Source: CAYYFX01 sp964571855
GTDB taxonomy: Bacteria > ARS69
Length of the DNA stretch: 64,000 bases
Assembly (NCBI GenBank): GCA_964571855.1
Contig: CAZNDO010000001.1
Span: 434,001 to 498,000 of the forward strand
Direction: 5' to 3'
In this document: positions 26,566-35,810 of the stretch, piece after piece
How positions within the stretch are numbered: the stretch's first letter is position 1
Layout of the letters: every line of letters starts with the position of its first letter
Translations under genes and position numbers: made by a program
Notes under the pieces: generated by a model
Databases searched by the model: none
What the model was told of the DNA's origin: nothing
What the model saw: only the letters and a program-made list of their open reading frames with translations

Positions 26566-27147
26566 ATGAAGAAGCTCATGATCGTCGCGCTGCTGCCCCT
26601 GGTCGTCGCGTCGGCCGCCGTCGCGCAGACCGAGGCCGAGATGCAGGCCGCCATGGAGAAGTGGGTGGCCATGGGCACCCCGGGCGCGCCGCACCAGATG
26701 CTGGCCAAGCTGGAGGGCACCTGGGAGGCGAAGGTGAAGATGTGGATGGACCCGGCCGCGCCGCCGGAGGAGTCCGCGGGATCCAGCGTGAACAAGATGA
26801 TCCTGGGCGGCCGCTGGCTGCAGCAGGAGTACACCGGCTCGATGATGGGCCAGCCGTTCCAAGGCGTGGGCTACACCGGGTACGACAACTACAAGAAGCA
26901 GTACGTGGGCACGTGGATGGACACGGCCAGCACGTCGGTGATGAACATGGCCGGCACCATGGACGCGGCCGGCAAGGTCATGACCTGTACGGGCTCCATG
27001 GACGACTGCATCACGGGCGCCGTGGTCCAGATGCGCGAGACCCTCACCATCGTGGACGACAACCACCACACGATGGAGATGTGGGCCACGGGTCCGGATG
27101 GCAAGGAGTTCAAGAACATGGAGATCTCGTACTCGCGCAAGATGTAG
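26566..27147 (+). CDS. Exported DUF1579-family protein
   Basis: 193-residue protein with a signal peptide (MKKLMIVALLPLVVASAAVA). The mature part matches the DUF1579 pattern: HQMLAKLEGTWEAKVKMW, GGRWLQQEYTGSMMGQPFQG and GYTGYDNYKKQYVGTWMD. These are small beta-barrel-like proteins of unknown function. Strong AGGAGG ribosome-binding site four bases before the ATG. The gene stands alone, with a promoter upstream and a hairpin downstream. Confidence 0.9.
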   Translation: MKKLMIVALLPLVVASAAVAQTEAEMQAAMEKWVAMGTPGAPHQMLAKLEGTWEAKVKMWMDPAAPPEESAGSSVNKMILGGRWLQQEYTGSMMGQPFQGVGYTGYDNYKKQYVGTWMDTASTSVMNMAGTMDAAGKVMTCTGSMDDCITGAVVQMRETLTIVDDNHHTMEMWATGPDGKEFKNMEISYSRKM

Positions 27148-27175
27148 TCGCGCGCGGACGAGAACGGACGGCGAC

Positions 27176-27203
27176 GGCCGCTCGCGCTGCTGCGCGGGCG
27201 GCC
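27176..27203 (+). terminator. Hairpin downstream of the DUF1579 gene
   Basis: GGCCGCTCGCGC (27176-27187) pairs with GCGCGGGCGGCC (27192-27203) with one G-U pair and a 4-base loop. No T-tract follows, so it may be Rho-assisted or only stabilise the mRNA end. Confidence 0.5.
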
Positions 27204-27330
27204 GTTCGCATTCCGGAGCGTCGTTCGCAGGCTGCAAGTGGCGCGGAGGGCTGCGCGGGGACTGCACAGGCTGCACGCCGTCTCCCGGGCGAGCCGAGGG
27301 CCGCACCGCGTGGCACGTGGCTTGCAGTCG

Positions 27331-27744
27331 ATGGCGGGCATGCGACTCGCCATCCACGGTCTCCCGCGCCCGAAGTTCCTGATCCTGCTCCTGGTCGTGG
27401 CGACCGGGGCGTGGGCGCACCTCGCCGGCGAGGCGAGGGGGACGGGCGGAGCCACCGCGTCGGTGCCGGCGATCCCGTGGGGCATCCTGAACCCGCTGTC
27501 GCGGGACAAGTCCATCGGGTTCCGGCTCACCGAGGCGCAACTCGTGGGCGTGGAGGTGCGGGACTTCGGCGGCAACGCGCTGTACGCTCAGCCGCCGTCC
27601 ACCTATCCCGCGGGATCGTTCGTCGTGCCGTGGAACGGGCGGGATGCTTCGGGGCGTCATGCGCCGGCGGGGTTGTACGAGCTGCGCTACGAGTTCCCCG
27701 ACCGGGACGTCCATCGCCTCCTCGTGCTGGGGGGAATCCCCTAG
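27331..27744 (+). CDS. Small exported protein made of one FlgD-like domain
   Basis: 137-residue protein: signal or anchor helix (FLILLLVVATGAWAHLA), a short linker, then a single FlgD/T9SS-type Ig module with the landmarks GFRLTEAQLVGVEVRDFGG, VVPWNGRDASGRHAPAGLY and ELRYEF. The usual large N-terminal effector region is absent. Two in-frame ATGs (27331, 27340) are possible starts. It may be a free-standing sorting module or a truncated gene. Confidence 0.6.
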   Translation: MAGMRLAIHGLPRPKFLILLLVVATGAWAHLAGEARGTGGATASVPAIPWGILNPLSRDKSIGFRLTEAQLVGVEVRDFGGNALYAQPPSTYPAGSFVVPWNGRDASGRHAPAGLYELRYEFPDRDVHRLLVLGGIP

Positions 27745-27768
27745 AATCCGGACGTGGTCCCCTTCGCC

Positions 27769-29670
27769 ATGTCCCCTTCGCGCGCCTCGCGCGTGGCCGC
27801 GGTGCTGCTCGTCACCGGCACGGTGGCGGGCGTGCTGCTGCTCGCCCTGCGCGGCGTGATCGTGCCCGTCACGGGCTTCCAGGAACGGCAGTGGTCCCTC
27901 GAGACCGGCGAGCTGCTGCGCGAGGAGCGCACGCGGTGGGCGCGGGTCGTGGGGCCGCGGGATGCCACGCTGGCCGGGCGGGGCGTGCACGTGGAGTGGA
28001 GCGGGACGTTCGTCGCGCGCGAGAGCGCGGAGTTCGGCATCGTCCTCGAGAGCGGCGGCGACGCGGAGGTCGCGCTGGACGGCGAGGCGCTCGCGCGCGT
28101 GCCGGGCGAGCGGCCGGATCGCGGGCGCGGGATGCGGCGCGTGGAGGCGGGCGCGCACGAGCTCGTGGTGCGCGCGGCGGTTCCCGAGGACGGCGGGCGG
28201 TTCCGCGCGATGGTGCGGATGCCGGACGGGCGCACCGTGCCGCTGGAGGACGCGCCGGTGTTCGCGGATGCGGTCACGCCGGCGCAGGCGGAACTCGCCG
28301 AGGCGTTCCGCGCGTGGGCCGACCCGGCGCTGGCGGCGTGCGCGCTGATCGCGCTCGCGGGGCTCGCTGGCGTGCTGCGCGCGGGGGCGCCGGCGCTCGG
28401 GGGAGGGGAAACGGCGCTGGCCGTCGGCCCGGCGGCGCTCGCGGGCACGGCGTGCGGTCTGGTGGTGATGGCGGTCGCCCTCGCGATGCCGCACGGGGCC
28501 GGGCTGCGGACATGGGGCACGTTCCTCTGGAACGGTGTGCCGGCGGCCGCGCGGTTCGCGCTGATCGCGGCCGGGCTCGTGCCGTGGCTGCTCGCGCTGC
28601 GCGGGCGCGCGCCGCGCGTGCCGCACGTCCATCCGGCGGTCGCGGGCGTCGGCGCGTTCGCGCTGCTGTGGCTCCTGCGCGAGGGCCGCTTCTGGGGCGA
28701 CGCGTGGACCACTCTCGCGCTGCTCGAGGGCCGCGCCGAGGTCGGGCCGTTCGGGCCGTTCTTCTGGAAGGAGCCGCTCGATCGGCTCATCGCGGTGCTC
28801 GCTGTGCGGATCGCGTCGGCGCTCGGCGCCGGCGCGGCGGACGCCGTGGCGTTCACGAGCTGCCTGGCCGGCGCGGGACTCGCGGCGCTCACGGCGGCGC
28901 ACGTGCGCCGCTTCCCGGAGGACTCGCTGCCCGCAGCGCTCGCGCTCACCGCGGGCGCGTCGCTCGTGTTCTTCGGGCACGTGGAGAACTACGCGTGGGC
29001 GTCGGCCGCGGTGGTGGCGTTCCTGCTGCTTGCGCCGCGCACGGCAGCGGGCACGACCGGCGCCGGGCGGGCGGGGCTCGTGGGCGGACTGGCGGTGGCG
29101 TTCCATCCGATCGCGATCGGCGCGGTGGCGCCGGCGGCGGTCGTGGCGGCGCTAAGCCTGCGCGCGCGCCCGCCGGCGGCGGCACGACTCCTCGCGGGCG
29201 TGGCCGCTGTGCCGCTTGCGCTCGTCGCGGCGTGCCTCGCCGCCGGCATCGATCCGCCCCGGCTCGGCGCGAACGCGTTCGCGGACGATCCGTCCGTGTG
29301 GCTCTCCCCCGCGCATGCGTTCTCCCCCGCGCACCTGGCCACCCTGGCGAACCGGCTCGCCGTGCTGCTGTCCCCGGGGATCGCCGTCGGGCTCGCGGCG
29401 GCCCTGGCTCGCAGCGGGGCCGGCGTGCCGGCCGCGCCGCGCCCCTGGCTGGCGGCCGCGGCGGGGTCGGCGCTGTTCCTGGTCTTCCTGCACGGGAAGA
29501 TCCGCCCGCCCGCGTACGACTGGGACCTCTGGGCGCCCGTGGCCTTCCCGTGGGCGCTCCTGGCGGGACACGCCCTGCGCCACCCGCGGGACGCGGCGCT
29601 GCGGGCGTGGGCCTGGGGAGTCTCCGCCGCCGTGCTTCTCGCCGGAGCCTGGGGCAACCGCGCCGGCTGA
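27769..29670 (+). CDS. Multi-pass membrane protein with periplasmic N-terminal domain
   Basis: 633-residue protein. One N-terminal helix, then a soluble stretch of about 150 residues with a PA14-like or beta-sandwich look (for example VEWSGTFVARESAEFGIVLE), then about a dozen hydrophobic helices. FGHVENYAWA and KIRPPAYDWDLWAP resemble loops in GT39/GT-C-like membrane proteins of this kind of bacterium, but no catalytic motif is certain. An in-frame GTG at 27754 is an alternative start. Function unknown. Confidence 0.65.
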   Translation: MSPSRASRVAAVLLVTGTVAGVLLLALRGVIVPVTGFQERQWSLETGELLREERTRWARVVGPRDATLAGRGVHVEWSGTFVARESAEFGIVLESGGDAEVALDGEALARVPGERPDRGRGMRRVEAGAHELVVRAAVPEDGGRFRAMVRMPDGRTVPLEDAPVFADAVTPAQAELAEAFRAWADPALAACALIALAGLAGVLRAGAPALGGGETALAVGPAALAGTACGLVVMAVALAMPHGAGLRTWGTFLWNGVPAAARFALIAAGLVPWLLALRGRAPRVPHVHPAVAGVGAFALLWLLREGRFWGDAWTTLALLEGRAEVGPFGPFFWKEPLDRLIAVLAVRIASALGAGAADAVAFTSCLAGAGLAALTAAHVRRFPEDSLPAALALTAGASLVFFGHVENYAWASAAVVAFLLLAPRTAAGTTGAGRAGLVGGLAVAFHPIAIGAVAPAAVVAALSLRARPPAAARLLAGVAAVPLALVAACLAAGIDPPRLGANAFADDPSVWLSPAHAFSPAHLATLANRLAVLLSPGIAVGLAAALARSGAGVPAAPRPWLAAAAGSALFLVFLHGKIRPPAYDWDLWAPVAFPWALLAGHALRHPRDAALRAWAWGVSAAVLLAGAWGNRAG

Positions 29671-29715
29671 GGCCCCGGCCTCCGTCGCCCCCGCCCATCC
29701 GGTCAGAATGGCCTA

Positions 29716-29744
29716 TTGACTGCTCTCGATGCGATCGATATCAT
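29716..29744 (+). promoter_or_regulatory. Promoter of the Fic gene
   Basis: TTGACT (29716-29721), 17 bp, TATCAT (29739-29744) in an unusually AT-rich stretch. It shows that an in-frame ATG at 29729 cannot be the start and supports the ATG at 29774. Confidence 0.7.
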
Positions 29745-29773
29745 CTATCACATCGAATGGAGATATCTGGATA

Positions 29774-30919
29774 ATGATCTTCGCGACGCCACGTCTGGTC
29801 CCGGAGGAGGAGGCCGTCGTCCGGAAGATCGACGAACTCCGGGCCTCCCTCCGGTACTCGCTCCAGACCCCGAAGCTCTGGACCGGTTTCCTCCGGCGCG
29901 ACCTCGCAGCCCGGGCGATCCAGGGCTCCAACAGCATCGAGGGCTATCGCGTCTCCCTCGACGAGGCGGTTGCCGTCGTCGAGGGGGAGGAGATCGAGAA
30001 GCCGGAGGAGACGCGCCGCGCGGTCGAAGGCTACCGCCTCGCCCTGACGTACGTGCTGCGCCTGGCTGACGACGCGTTCGTGACCGTGAACGAGGAACTG
30101 ATCCGCAGCCTCCACTACATGATGATCTCGCACGATGCGGACAAGAACCCCGGTCGGTGGCGCCCCGGCCCGATCTACGTGCGGCGCGAGCCGACCGGCG
30201 AGATCGTGTACGACGGTCCGGAGGCGAAGACCGTTCCGGGTCTCATGGGCGAGCTCGTGCAGCAGCTGGCCGGCGAGGACGAATCCGTGCCCACCCTCGT
30301 GCAGGCGGCCATGGCGCACCTGAACCTCGTGATGATCCATCCCTTCTCCGACGGCAACGGGCGCACGGCGCGCGCGCTGCAGACGCTCGTGCTTGCGCGC
30401 GAAGGCGTGCTGTCCCCGCAGTTCAACAGCATCGAGGAGTACCTCGGCGCGGCCGGGAACACGGAGCGGTACTACGCGGTGCTCGCGGAGGTCGGTGCGG
30501 GGAGCTGGCATCCCGAGCGGGACGCACGGCCGTGGATCCGCTTCTGCCTGGCCGCGCACCTCCAGCAGGCCGTGACCGTGGAGCGACGGATGCGCGAGAC
30601 CGCCCGGCTGTGGGACGAGTTGGAAGCGGAGCTGGCGCGCCGCAAGTTGAACGAGCGGATGATCAACGCGCTCTACGAGGCGGCCGTGGGTCTGACCGTG
30701 AAGGCGTCGCGCTACCGCGAGCTCGCCGACGTGTCGGCCCTGGTGGCGTCGCGGGACCTGGCGGCCCTGGTCCAGGAGGGGCTCCTGACCCCGATCGGAG
30801 AGAGACGGGGACGCACCTACGTGGCGTCCGAATCGCTTCGCGCGATCCGGCAGAGAACGCGGGAGGAGCGCATCCCCGCCGCGACGCTGTTCAAGGGGCA
30901 GCTCTCCCTGCCGCTGTGA
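29774..30919 (+). CDS. Class II Fic-domain AMPylator with N-terminal inhibitory motif
   Basis: 381-residue Fic enzyme that transfers AMP (or another nucleotide part) to target hydroxyls. The active site HPFSDGNGRTAR (residues 189-200) is complete. The inhibitory motif SNSIEG (residues 52-57, S-x-x-x-E-G) lies in the N-terminal helix, so it is an autoinhibited class II Fic. A C-terminal winged-helix-like part (ASRYRELADVSALVASRDLA) resembles DNA-binding or protein-interaction modules in Fic/DOC proteins. The start is set by the promoter at 29716-29744. Confidence 0.93.
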   Translation: MIFATPRLVPEEEAVVRKIDELRASLRYSLQTPKLWTGFLRRDLAARAIQGSNSIEGYRVSLDEAVAVVEGEEIEKPEETRRAVEGYRLALTYVLRLADDAFVTVNEELIRSLHYMMISHDADKNPGRWRPGPIYVRREPTGEIVYDGPEAKTVPGLMGELVQQLAGEDESVPTLVQAAMAHLNLVMIHPFSDGNGRTARALQTLVLAREGVLSPQFNSIEEYLGAAGNTERYYAVLAEVGAGSWHPERDARPWIRFCLAAHLQQAVTVERRMRETARLWDELEAELARRKLNERMINALYEAAVGLTVKASRYRELADVSALVASRDLAALVQEGLLTPIGERRGRTYVASESLRAIRQRTREERIPAATLFKGQLSLPL

Positions 30920-30953
30920 CGCCTTCCGTCCGTGGAGTCCGGTTCCCCTGCGT

Positions 30954-32288
30954 TCAGGCCGCCAGCATCCACTCGTACGCCGGGCAGACCACGACCCGCT
31001 CCGGGTACTCCGACGGAGCGCGATCACGCGTCAGTGTGAGAAGCCACCGGCCGGCCTTGCCGTGGCGATCACCGGCAGCCTGCAGAGCTCGCAGCTCCCG
31101 CGCAGCCACCGCCGGGTCGCTCGCGTCGGCGCAGACCTGGACGAGGTGCAGCGTGCCCTCCGGATCGCGCGCCAGGAAGTCCACTTCGTATCCCTCGGGC
31201 GTGCGCACGTACGTCACGTCGCAGCGGCGACGCTCGAGTTCAACGAGCACGGCCGTCTCCAGGGCGTGGCCGGTGTTGGCGCGTCCCGTCCGGTCGTAGA
31301 GCGGGATGAGCCCGGTGTCCACGGGGTAGGCTTTCCTCGGGTTCACCATCCGCTGCCGCTCGGAGTCCGATTCCATCCACACCGTGCGGATCAGGAAACA
31401 GTCCTCCAGGTGCGCCAGGATCTGGTGCAGCGTGTCGCGCGAAATGGCGATCCCCTGGCTGCGGAGCGCCCGATGGAACTTCTCGACGCTGAACGGGCTT
31501 CCGGCACTGCCGAGCAGATGCCGTACCAACCAGCGCAGGCCGGTGACGTTCGTGACGTGGTGGCGCTCCATGACGTCCCGGAGCATCGCCACGTCCACGT
31601 AGTCGCGGAGCAACTGCCGGCGCTCGGCAACGTCCATGGATTGCGCCTCCGGGAACCCTCCGATCTCGAGCCAGCGCAGGAACTCGTGCTCCACACGGCT
31701 CCGGCTCCGCGACGTCAGGAGCCCGGGATCCCGCGGCACGTCAACGCCACGATGGGCCAGCGCCTCCGCGAACGAGAAGGGGAAGAGTGGCACGGTCCAC
31801 GCGCGACCGCGCAGAGCGGTGCCGATCTCCCGGGACAGCAGCGCGGCCGACGATCCCGTAACAACGATTTCGGTGTCACCGCTGTCCAGCAGACGGCGGA
31901 CGAATCGCTCCCATCCCGGCACCCGCTGGATCTCGTCGAAACTCCAAAGGACCTGGCCTTGCGCCCGCGAGTCCGGGACGCGCCGGCCGAACTCCTCGAG
32001 CAGGAAGCCGAGGTGGGCGGCCGGCAACTCCGCCAGCCGCTCGTCCTCGAAGTTGACGTAGGGAAGGAACTCGCGCGGCAGACCCGCGGCCCGGCGCTCG
32101 TTCCGGAGCTGATGGACGAACGTGGTCTTCCCCGCGCGGCGGACGCCGGTTACGGCCGTCACCTTGCCCGGCTGGCGTACGCTGCCGACCACGCGGCGCT
32201 CGGTGCCCTTCGGGATGGATCGCTCCAGGGACTCCGCCAGCGCGTTCGCGAGGGCGTCCCGCAGCGGGGCCGGAAGCGTGTCGCTCAT
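30954..32288 (-). CDS. AAA-type ATPase with DUF4143 domain (first copy)
   Basis: 444-residue AAA_14/DUF4143 protein. Walker A VTGVRRAGKTTFVHQ, Walker B VLWSFDEIQ, sensor EIVVTGSSAALLSREI. The C-terminal DUF4143 part includes GYEVDFLARD and FEVD-like restriction-fold signatures. These ATPases are common in accessory DNA and of unclear role; some have been proposed as mobile or defence elements. It is convergent with the Fic gene with a 34-bp gap. ATG at 32288 after GGAGGAG. Its upstream region holds inverted repeats. Confidence 0.9.
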   Translation of the reverse strand: MSDTLPAPLRDALANALAESLERSIPKGTERRVVGSVRQPGKVTAVTGVRRAGKTTFVHQLRNERRAAGLPREFLPYVNFEDERLAELPAAHLGFLLEEFGRRVPDSRAQGQVLWSFDEIQRVPGWERFVRRLLDSGDTEIVVTGSSAALLSREIGTALRGRAWTVPLFPFSFAEALAHRGVDVPRDPGLLTSRSRSRVEHEFLRWLEIGGFPEAQSMDVAERRQLLRDYVDVAMLRDVMERHHVTNVTGLRWLVRHLLGSAGSPFSVEKFHRALRSQGIAISRDTLHQILAHLEDCFLIRTVWMESDSERQRMVNPRKAYPVDTGLIPLYDRTGRANTGHALETAVLVELERRRCDVTYVRTPEGYEVDFLARDPEGTLHLVQVCADASDPAVAARELRALQAAGDRHGKAGRWLLTLTRDRAPSEYPERVVVCPAYEWMLAA

Positions 32289-32323
32289 CGGGGCGCTCCT
32301 CCGTCGTCGATGTTGGCCGGCCT

Positions 32324-32381
32324 ATTTCTCCTTCCTGCGGGGAGAATATCGTCCAACATTCGCCTCCAGAAAAGGAGAAAT
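32324..32381. repeat. Inverted repeat upstream of the DUF4143 ATPase gene
   Basis: ATTTCTCCTT (32324-32333) is the exact reverse complement of AAGGAGAAAT (32372-32381). A third related half, GGAGAATAT, lies between them near 32341. A TATTCT box on the minus strand falls in this stretch, so these look like operator half-sites at the ATPase promoter. Confidence 0.6.
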
Positions 32382-32635
32382 CTGGGGGGCGGGGGGCGGA
32401 GACCGCGCTGGGCACGTCGCGCCCCGGCACCCCGGATCGCCGACTCCGCCGCCGTCGCGGGAGGCGAAACCCCTGGAACGAAAGCTCCTTACGTCAGTAT
32501 CCTTGGACTCGTGGCGCTCCGATCGGCCGAGCGGACATCCGCTCGGGAGTCCCGCGTCCCGGGTGCCCCCGCCGCCCAAGCGGCGCGTCGCGTCCGGCCG
32601 GTCCCCCCCCGATCCCCCTCGAGGCGAGGTCCTTC
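32382..32635. other. Intergenic region upstream of the SufS-like gene
   Basis: About 250 bp of GC-rich sequence starting with a G-run. No gene, tRNA or terminator seen. Confidence 0.4.
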
Positions 32636-34039
32636 GTGAAACTGGACATCCGTTGGATCCGCGACGAGTTCCCGATCTGTCGCCAGAAGTTCCCCATCCC
32701 CGGGCACGACTCGCCGCAGCCCATCCGGTACTTCGACCACGGCGCCAGCACGCACCCGCCCCGCCTCGTCCTCGACGCGCACCGCGAGTTCCTCGAGAAG
32801 TACTACGCGAACATCCATCGCGGGCACCACAACCTCAGCATGATCGCGTCGGACCTGTTCGACCGCGTGTACGCGGAGATCGCGCGCTACCTCGGCGCGG
32901 ACCTGGACAAGCAGACCATCTTCCTCGCCACGAACACCACCGGTGCTTTGGACGTGGCCGCGTGGGCCATGTCGCACACGCCGGGCGTGGTGCTGACCAC
33001 GGCCATGGAGCACCACTCGAACGATCTCCCGCACCGCCAGTACGGGCAGACCGTGATGGCGGAGACGGCGAAGGACGGTTCGCTGGACATGGCGGACCTC
33101 GAGGCGAAGCTGAACGCGCATCCCGTGAAGCTCGTGGCGGTGACGGCGGCGTCCAACGTCACGGGGTGGATGCCGCCGGTGCACCGGATCGCGCGCCTCG
33201 CGCACGCGCGCGGCGCGAAGATCCTGGTGGACGGCGCGCAGATCCTCGCGCACAGGCACTTCGAGCTGAAGCCGTTCGGCGATCCCGAGCACATCGACTT
33301 CTTCGCCGCCGCCGGCCACAAGGCGTACGCGCCGTTCGGCTCCGCGTTCCTCGTGGCGCCGCGCGAGCTGATGAACTCCCTGCCGCCGTACCTGCCGGGC
33401 GGCGGCACCGTGCTGGCGGTCACGGACGCCGACGTGCTGTGGGCCCAGGACAATGACCGCCAGATCGGCGGCACCCCGAACATCGCGGGCGCCATCGCAA
33501 TGGCGAAGGCGCTGGAGTTCCTGCGCTCGGTGGGCCTGGACGAGATCCGCGCGCACGAGGTGGAGTTGACGACGCAGCTCCTGGACGGCCTGGCGCGCCT
33601 GGACGGCGTGACCGTGTACGGCCCGAAGGATCCGGAAGCGCGGCTGGGCGTGGTGAGCCTGAACATCGAGGGCGTGCACCATGATCTCGCCGCGGCCATC
33701 CTGAACAACGAGGGCGCCATCGCCACCCGGAACGGCTGCTTCTGCGCGCACCCGTACCTGCATCGCCTGCTGGACGTGGGCGACGTGACGGACCTCGTGG
33801 AGCGGCTCCGCCGCGGCGAGGACGCGGACCTGCCGGGCGCCGTGCGCGTGAGCCTCGGCATCTTCAACACCGCCGAGGAAGTGGACTGGGCGCTGGCGTG
33901 GATCGAGAAGGTCCGCGACCGCAAGTGGACGGGCAAGTACGACCTCGTGTGCAAGAACTACTGCCAGCCGGTGTACTTCGAGTTCCAGGGGATGCCGGGG
34001 GTGAGCCGCGCGTCGGGACATGCCACGTCGAAGGTCTGA
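32636..34039 (+). CDS. Class V aminotransferase, SufS/cysteine desulfurase-like
   Basis: 467-residue PLP enzyme of the NifS/SufS fold. The PLP lysine is in FFAAAGHKAYAPFG (Lys229), the Asp of LVDGAQ (about 199) stacks on the cofactor, and TAMEHHSNDLP supplies the conserved His. The NGCFCAHP loop near residue 368 provides the candidate sulfur-carrying Cys. Family members take sulfur from cysteine, or decarboxylate or deaminate related substrates. There is an extra C-terminal Cys/Pro-containing tail. GTG at 32636 with a GAGG-type ribosome-binding site. No Suf operon partners are adjacent. Confidence 0.85.
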   Translation: MKLDIRWIRDEFPICRQKFPIPGHDSPQPIRYFDHGASTHPPRLVLDAHREFLEKYYANIHRGHHNLSMIASDLFDRVYAEIARYLGADLDKQTIFLATNTTGALDVAAWAMSHTPGVVLTTAMEHHSNDLPHRQYGQTVMAETAKDGSLDMADLEAKLNAHPVKLVAVTAASNVTGWMPPVHRIARLAHARGAKILVDGAQILAHRHFELKPFGDPEHIDFFAAAGHKAYAPFGSAFLVAPRELMNSLPPYLPGGGTVLAVTDADVLWAQDNDRQIGGTPNIAGAIAMAKALEFLRSVGLDEIRAHEVELTTQLLDGLARLDGVTVYGPKDPEARLGVVSLNIEGVHHDLAAAILNNEGAIATRNGCFCAHPYLHRLLDVGDVTDLVERLRRGEDADLPGAVRVSLGIFNTAEEVDWALAWIEKVRDRKWTGKYDLVCKNYCQPVYFEFQGMPGVSRASGHATSKV

Positions 34040-34072
34040 GGCGTCGGTGAGGCGTGCCGCCGGCCCAACGAG

Positions 34073-34101
34073 TTGAAGCGACCCGCGCCGTGCGCTAGGA
34101 T
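34073..34101 (+). promoter_or_regulatory. Promoter of the dockerin-like secreted protein
   Basis: TTGAAG (34073-34078), 17 bp, TAGGAT (34096-34101), 63 bp before the ATG at 34165. Confidence 0.6.
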
Positions 34102-34164
34102 CCGCAGGCGGCAAACGAATCGTGCCGCTGCCTGCCTGCCCACCCAGTCCATCCGGGGAGTCTC

Positions 34165-34764
34165 ATGCACCGCTTCGCAGCTTGCGTAGCCACGTTTGTC
34201 GGTCTGCAGTGCGCTCCGGTACTCGCCGGCCCGCCGGTGACCGCCAATTCCACCTGCATCGTCAGCGGGCAATCCCTCGCATGCCAGTATCGGTTCCGCA
34301 CGGACGGCGGCCTGGATCAACTGATCGTGACGATCCAGTTGTTCGACAGCGCCGTCGTGCCCGTCCCGTCGTGGCCCGTGTCGTGCGAGCTCGTGCCGAA
34401 CGCCGGCACCCTGGCTTTCTGCTCCTGCTGTCCCAGCATCCAGTCGACCACCACGAATCCGGCGGGAGTAGCGGTGTTCACGTTCCGGAAGATCGGGGGG
34501 CGAGGGACGCTGGACGTCGTCGTCGACGCTGCGCCGGCCGGCTGGACGAACTCGATCCAGTTCACGAGCCCGGACTTGACCGCGCAGTGCACGCCAGCGC
34601 CCGGATCCGCGACCACCGTCGTGAGCCTGGGGATGTGGGCGTTCGGACTCCCGCCGAACTACGCGATCTGGTCGGACTACAGCTGCGACGGGATAGTCGG
34701 CATCTCCGACCTCGGCATCTTCGCCGGCGGCTTGGGTAAGGGCTGCGAGCCTCCCTGCCCCTGA
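34165..34764 (+). CDS. Secreted protein with dockerin-like C-terminus
   Basis: 199-residue exported protein: signal peptide to about residue 21 (PVLAG cleavage region), an Ig-like middle with several Cys (CSCCPS), and a final segment DYSCDGIVGISDLGIFAGGL that looks like a single dockerin-type calcium-binding repeat. Proteins of this plan are usual in FCB-related bacteria. The function is unknown. Confidence 0.7.
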   Translation: MHRFAACVATFVGLQCAPVLAGPPVTANSTCIVSGQSLACQYRFRTDGGLDQLIVTIQLFDSAVVPVPSWPVSCELVPNAGTLAFCSCCPSIQSTTTNPAGVAVFTFRKIGGRGTLDVVVDAAPAGWTNSIQFTSPDLTAQCTPAPGSATTVVSLGMWAFGLPPNYAIWSDYSCDGIVGISDLGIFAGGLGKGCEPPCP

Positions 34765-34871
34765 GTTCGACGCTCGGCCACGGGCATCGCGCACGGTCTC
34801 GCCCTTTGCGGCGGGGCGCGGGGACCCGGGAGTGAGCGGTCCGCCGGGACTTGCCGTGTCGGAGGTGTGAC

Positions 34872-35810
34872 GTGGCGGTGGTTGGAGCCGGTCGATCCCG
34901 ACGCCAGGGCAGCTCTGCGCGGCCGCTCCCCGTGGACCACCCCGAGTTCGACGCGATGGCCCACTGGTACGACTTCGACTACGAGCGGCGATTCCGCGCG
35001 GATCTCCCCTACTACCTGGCGCGCGTGCGGGAAGGCGGCGGCCCGGTGCTGGAGCTCGGCGCCGGGACGGGGCGCATCAGCGCGCACCTCGCGAAGGCGG
35101 GGTACGACGTGGTCGGCGTGGACCTCTCCCGCGAGATGCTGAAGCGCGCCGAAGCGCGGAAGGCGCGGCTGGGCGAGGCCGGGAAGCGGCTGCGCTTCGT
35201 GCACGGGGACATGAGCCGGCTCACGGTGCGCGGGAAGTTCGGCACGGTGCTGGTCCCCTTCCGCTCGTTCAACCACCTGTACACGGTGGAGCGGCAGCTC
35301 GCGGCCTTGCGCGGCATCCGGAAGCGGCTCAAGCCGGGCGGGATCGTGGTGATCAATCTGTGGAACCCGGACCTGGCCGACCTCGCGGAGAGCGAAGGCA
35401 AGGTGCAGCTCTCGTACGAGCGAACGGAGCCGCGCACCGGCCACAAGGTCGTGCAGCGCTTCCGCGTGCGCGCGGATGTCCCGAACCAGATGGGCGTGCT
35501 GGACTACTGGTGGGACGTGTACCGGAACGGCCGGCGCACCCGGCGGGATCATGCGCCGATGCGGTGGCGGTGGTTCCACCGGTTCGAGTTCGAGCACCTG
35601 CTGGCGCGGAGCGGCCTGGCGGTGCGCGCGTTGCACGGCGATTACCGCGCGGGCAAGCTGGAGGCGTCCTCGGAGGACCTCATCTTCGTTGCCGAGGCGG
35701 TCCCGCCGCAGGCGGGGCGGTCGCCGGCCGCGCCGCCGGGGCTCCCGCGCGTCGCAGCGCTCCCACGGCGAGCCCGGACACGCCCGCGGCCACGAAGCAC
35801 CCGCCGGTGA
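34872..35810 (+). CDS. SAM-dependent methyltransferase, class I
   Basis: 312-residue methyltransferase. Motif I VLELGAGTGRISAHLAKAG is near residues 58-76, then GVDLSREMLKRA, FGTVLVPFRSFNHL and KPGGIVVINLW. I choose the GTG at 34872, six bases after GGAGG (34861-34865), over an upstream TTG. The Pro/Arg-rich C-terminal tail is encoded within the 131-bp overlap with the convergent MFS gene and is probably unstructured. Substrate unknown. Confidence 0.85.
   Translation: MAVVGAGRSRRQGSSARPLPVDHPEFDAMAHWYDFDYERRFRADLPYYLARVREGGGPVLELGAGTGRISAHLAKAGYDVVGVDLSREMLKRAEARKARLGEAGKRLRFVHGDMSRLTVRGKFGTVLVPFRSFNHLYTVERQLAALRGIRKRLKPGGIVVINLWNPDLADLAESEGKVQLSYERTEPRTGHKVVQRFRVRADVPNQMGVLDYWWDVYRNGRRTRRDHAPMRWRWFHRFEFEHLLARSGLAVRALHGDYRAGKLEASSEDLIFVAEAVPPQAGRSPAAPPGLPRVAALPRRARTRPRPRSTRR

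Noticed and set aside
29729..29773. Upstream ATG at 29729 as start of the Fic gene
   Set aside because: It lies inside the promoter (between -35 and -10), so it cannot be in the mRNA from that promoter.
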